NCBI GenBank assembly: GCA_014376325.1
Contig: JACMRP010000129.1
Span: 1 to 5,628, forward strand
DNA from: Pseudobdellovibrionaceae bacterium
Lineage (GTDB): Bacteria > Bdellovibrionota > Bdellovibrionia > Bdellovibrionales > Bdellovibrionaceae
Direction of reading: 5' to 3'
Length of the DNA stretch: 5,628 nt
Positions 4,872-5,628 of the stretch are shown one piece after another. The stretch's first letter is position 1. Each line of letters begins with the position of its first letter. A model generated the notes under the pieces. That model was not told the DNA's origin. It saw nothing but the letters and a program-made list of their open reading frames with translations, and did no database searches. The position numbers and the translations under genes are program-made.

Positions 4872-5628
4872 TTAGAATATTTCCGAAGTTGCTGGAGCAA
4901 CGACGTCTAAGAGGTTGTTGAAGGTGCTAGCAACTTGCATCGCGACACTAGGGCCTTCTTTGCTTTCGACTTTATTAATTTCCCCGTTTGTCTTGTAGCT
5001 AACGCGGATGGTGCCTAAACCGGGACGGGTGACGACTGCGGGTTTACCGTAGCGATCTTCGTACTCGATCTTAACGACCTTCTTAGCTTGGTCCGTGATG
5101 GAAGCAATACGGCCTTTGTTATCGTAAGTCATATTGATTTTCTGACCGTCGCTGTTCTGCGCATAGTTCAAGTTGCCTTTGGCGTCGTACTTGAACTCAG
5201 ACTTCTTGGTGTTCACCTTCACGCCCTTTTCGTTAAAGAACGTACTGGTAACTTGACTGACTTTCTTATTTTGAGGATCGTATTCAAACGCCTGGCGCAC
5301 CGTTGTGCTGGCTTTAATTTTAACTTGTCCATCAGCGTAGTATTCGTAATTAATCTTTTCAGAGTTACGGCGGATCGAGATCGGTTTGCCGAAGTTTTCG
5401 TTGTAGCTGATATCGGTCGTGTTGCCACTTTGGCTACTGAGTACGCGTTGCAAGAAGTACTGTCCATCAGGCTTCTGTTTGTACCAAAACTCATGACGGT
5501 TTTCTGCGATAACATCCTTGCCGCAAACTTTTTTAACCGTCGACCAATAGTGACTCTTTGGATCTGCTTGCGAAAATTCGTAATTGTAAGTCTCTACACA
5601 TTTTTCGCGGTCCGTGAAGCTAGTAACC
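4872..5628 (-). CDS. YD-repeat (RHS-like) protein, C-terminal part, 5' truncated by window edge
   Basis: The frame is open from the window edge to the TAA at 4872, giving 251 visible residues; the TTG at 5453 is internal. Visible residues 1-60 include two cysteines (C10, C35) and aromatic-rich text. About 60-225 is a series of degenerate YD repeats of roughly 20 residues: YEYYADGQVKIKAS, FEYDPQNKKV, FKYDAKGNLNYAQ, MTYDNKGRIASITD, IEYEDRYGKP and VSYKTNGEINKV. YD repeats build the beta-rich shell of RHS and teneurin-type proteins, which are extracellular or secreted. The chain ends in a short non-repeat tail (VAMQVASTFNNLLDVVAPATSEIF) with no RHS core signature (PxxxxDPxG) and no toxin domain, so this is a small YD protein and not a polymorphic RHS toxin. 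A signal peptide is expected but would lie outside the window. It is followed after 13 bases by a small exported CxxC protein in the same apparent operon. Confidence 0.85.
   Translation of the reverse strand, partial: VTSFTDREKCVETYNYEFSQADPKSHYWSTVKKVCGKDVIAENRHEFWYKQKPDGQYFLQRVLSSQSGNTTDISYNENFGKPISIRRNSEKINYEYYADGQVKIKASTTVRQAFEYDPQNKKVSQVTSTFFNEKGVKVNTKKSEFKYDAKGNLNYAQNSDGQKINMTYDNKGRIASITDQAKKVVKIEYEDRYGKPAVVTRPGLGTIRVSYKTNGEINKVESKEGPSVAMQVASTFNNLLDVVAPATSEIF

Noticed and set aside
4859..4900. Upstream ATG (4900) as start of the CxxC protein
   Set aside because: It would place 14 charged residues before the signal peptide, overlap the YD gene and ignore the good ribosome binding site before 4858.
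5219..5515. Second minus-strand frame within the YD-repeat gene
   Set aside because: It is a basic, low-information out-of-frame shadow; the YD repeats fix the true frame.

Overview
The window reads like chromosomal DNA from a Gram-negative bacterium of the Bdellovibrio type. Two proteins have signal peptides and C-terminal stretches that look like outer-membrane beta-barrels, there is a short YD-repeat (RHS-like) secreted protein, and there are several tiny exported proteins of unknown function. This lineage assignment is an inference from gene style; nothing in the window proves it. GroEL is the only universally conserved marker, and only its end is present.

Layout. Bases 1-406 (+) are the 3' end of groEL, followed by a strong intrinsic terminator (439-472). 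The convergent gap 407-632 also holds a large, very GC-rich imperfect palindrome (511-587) that no gene explains. A minus-strand gene (633-2201) encodes an exported protein with a periplasmic N-terminal half and a predicted C-terminal beta-barrel. It is divergent, across a 77-base promoter region, from a plus-strand gene (2279-3355) for a second exported protein with a Pro/Thr/Lys-rich linker and a predicted barrel. Next is a two-gene operon (3419-4058, +): a stand-alone CheY-like receiver and, overlapping it by 8 bases, an 86-residue single-pass membrane protein. A bidirectional terminator (4059-4096) closes this operon and also the convergent minus-strand gene 4119-4316, a 65-residue exported Lys-rich peptide with a near-perfect ribosome binding site. 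Upstream of that gene is a 215-base gap with a 21-base palindrome, a possible short leader ORF and several hairpins. The right end is a minus-strand pair: a 5'-truncated YD-repeat protein (4872 to beyond 5628) and, 13 bases downstream, a 108-residue exported protein with a CxxC motif (4532-4858).

Most of the products act in the envelope: two probable outer-membrane proteins, an inner-membrane small protein coupled to a response regulator, and three exported proteins. Two promoters close to the sigma-70 consensus sit so near their genes that transcription is predicted to begin at the start codon itself, suggesting leaderless mRNAs. No mobile element, CRISPR array, tRNA or rRNA is visible.
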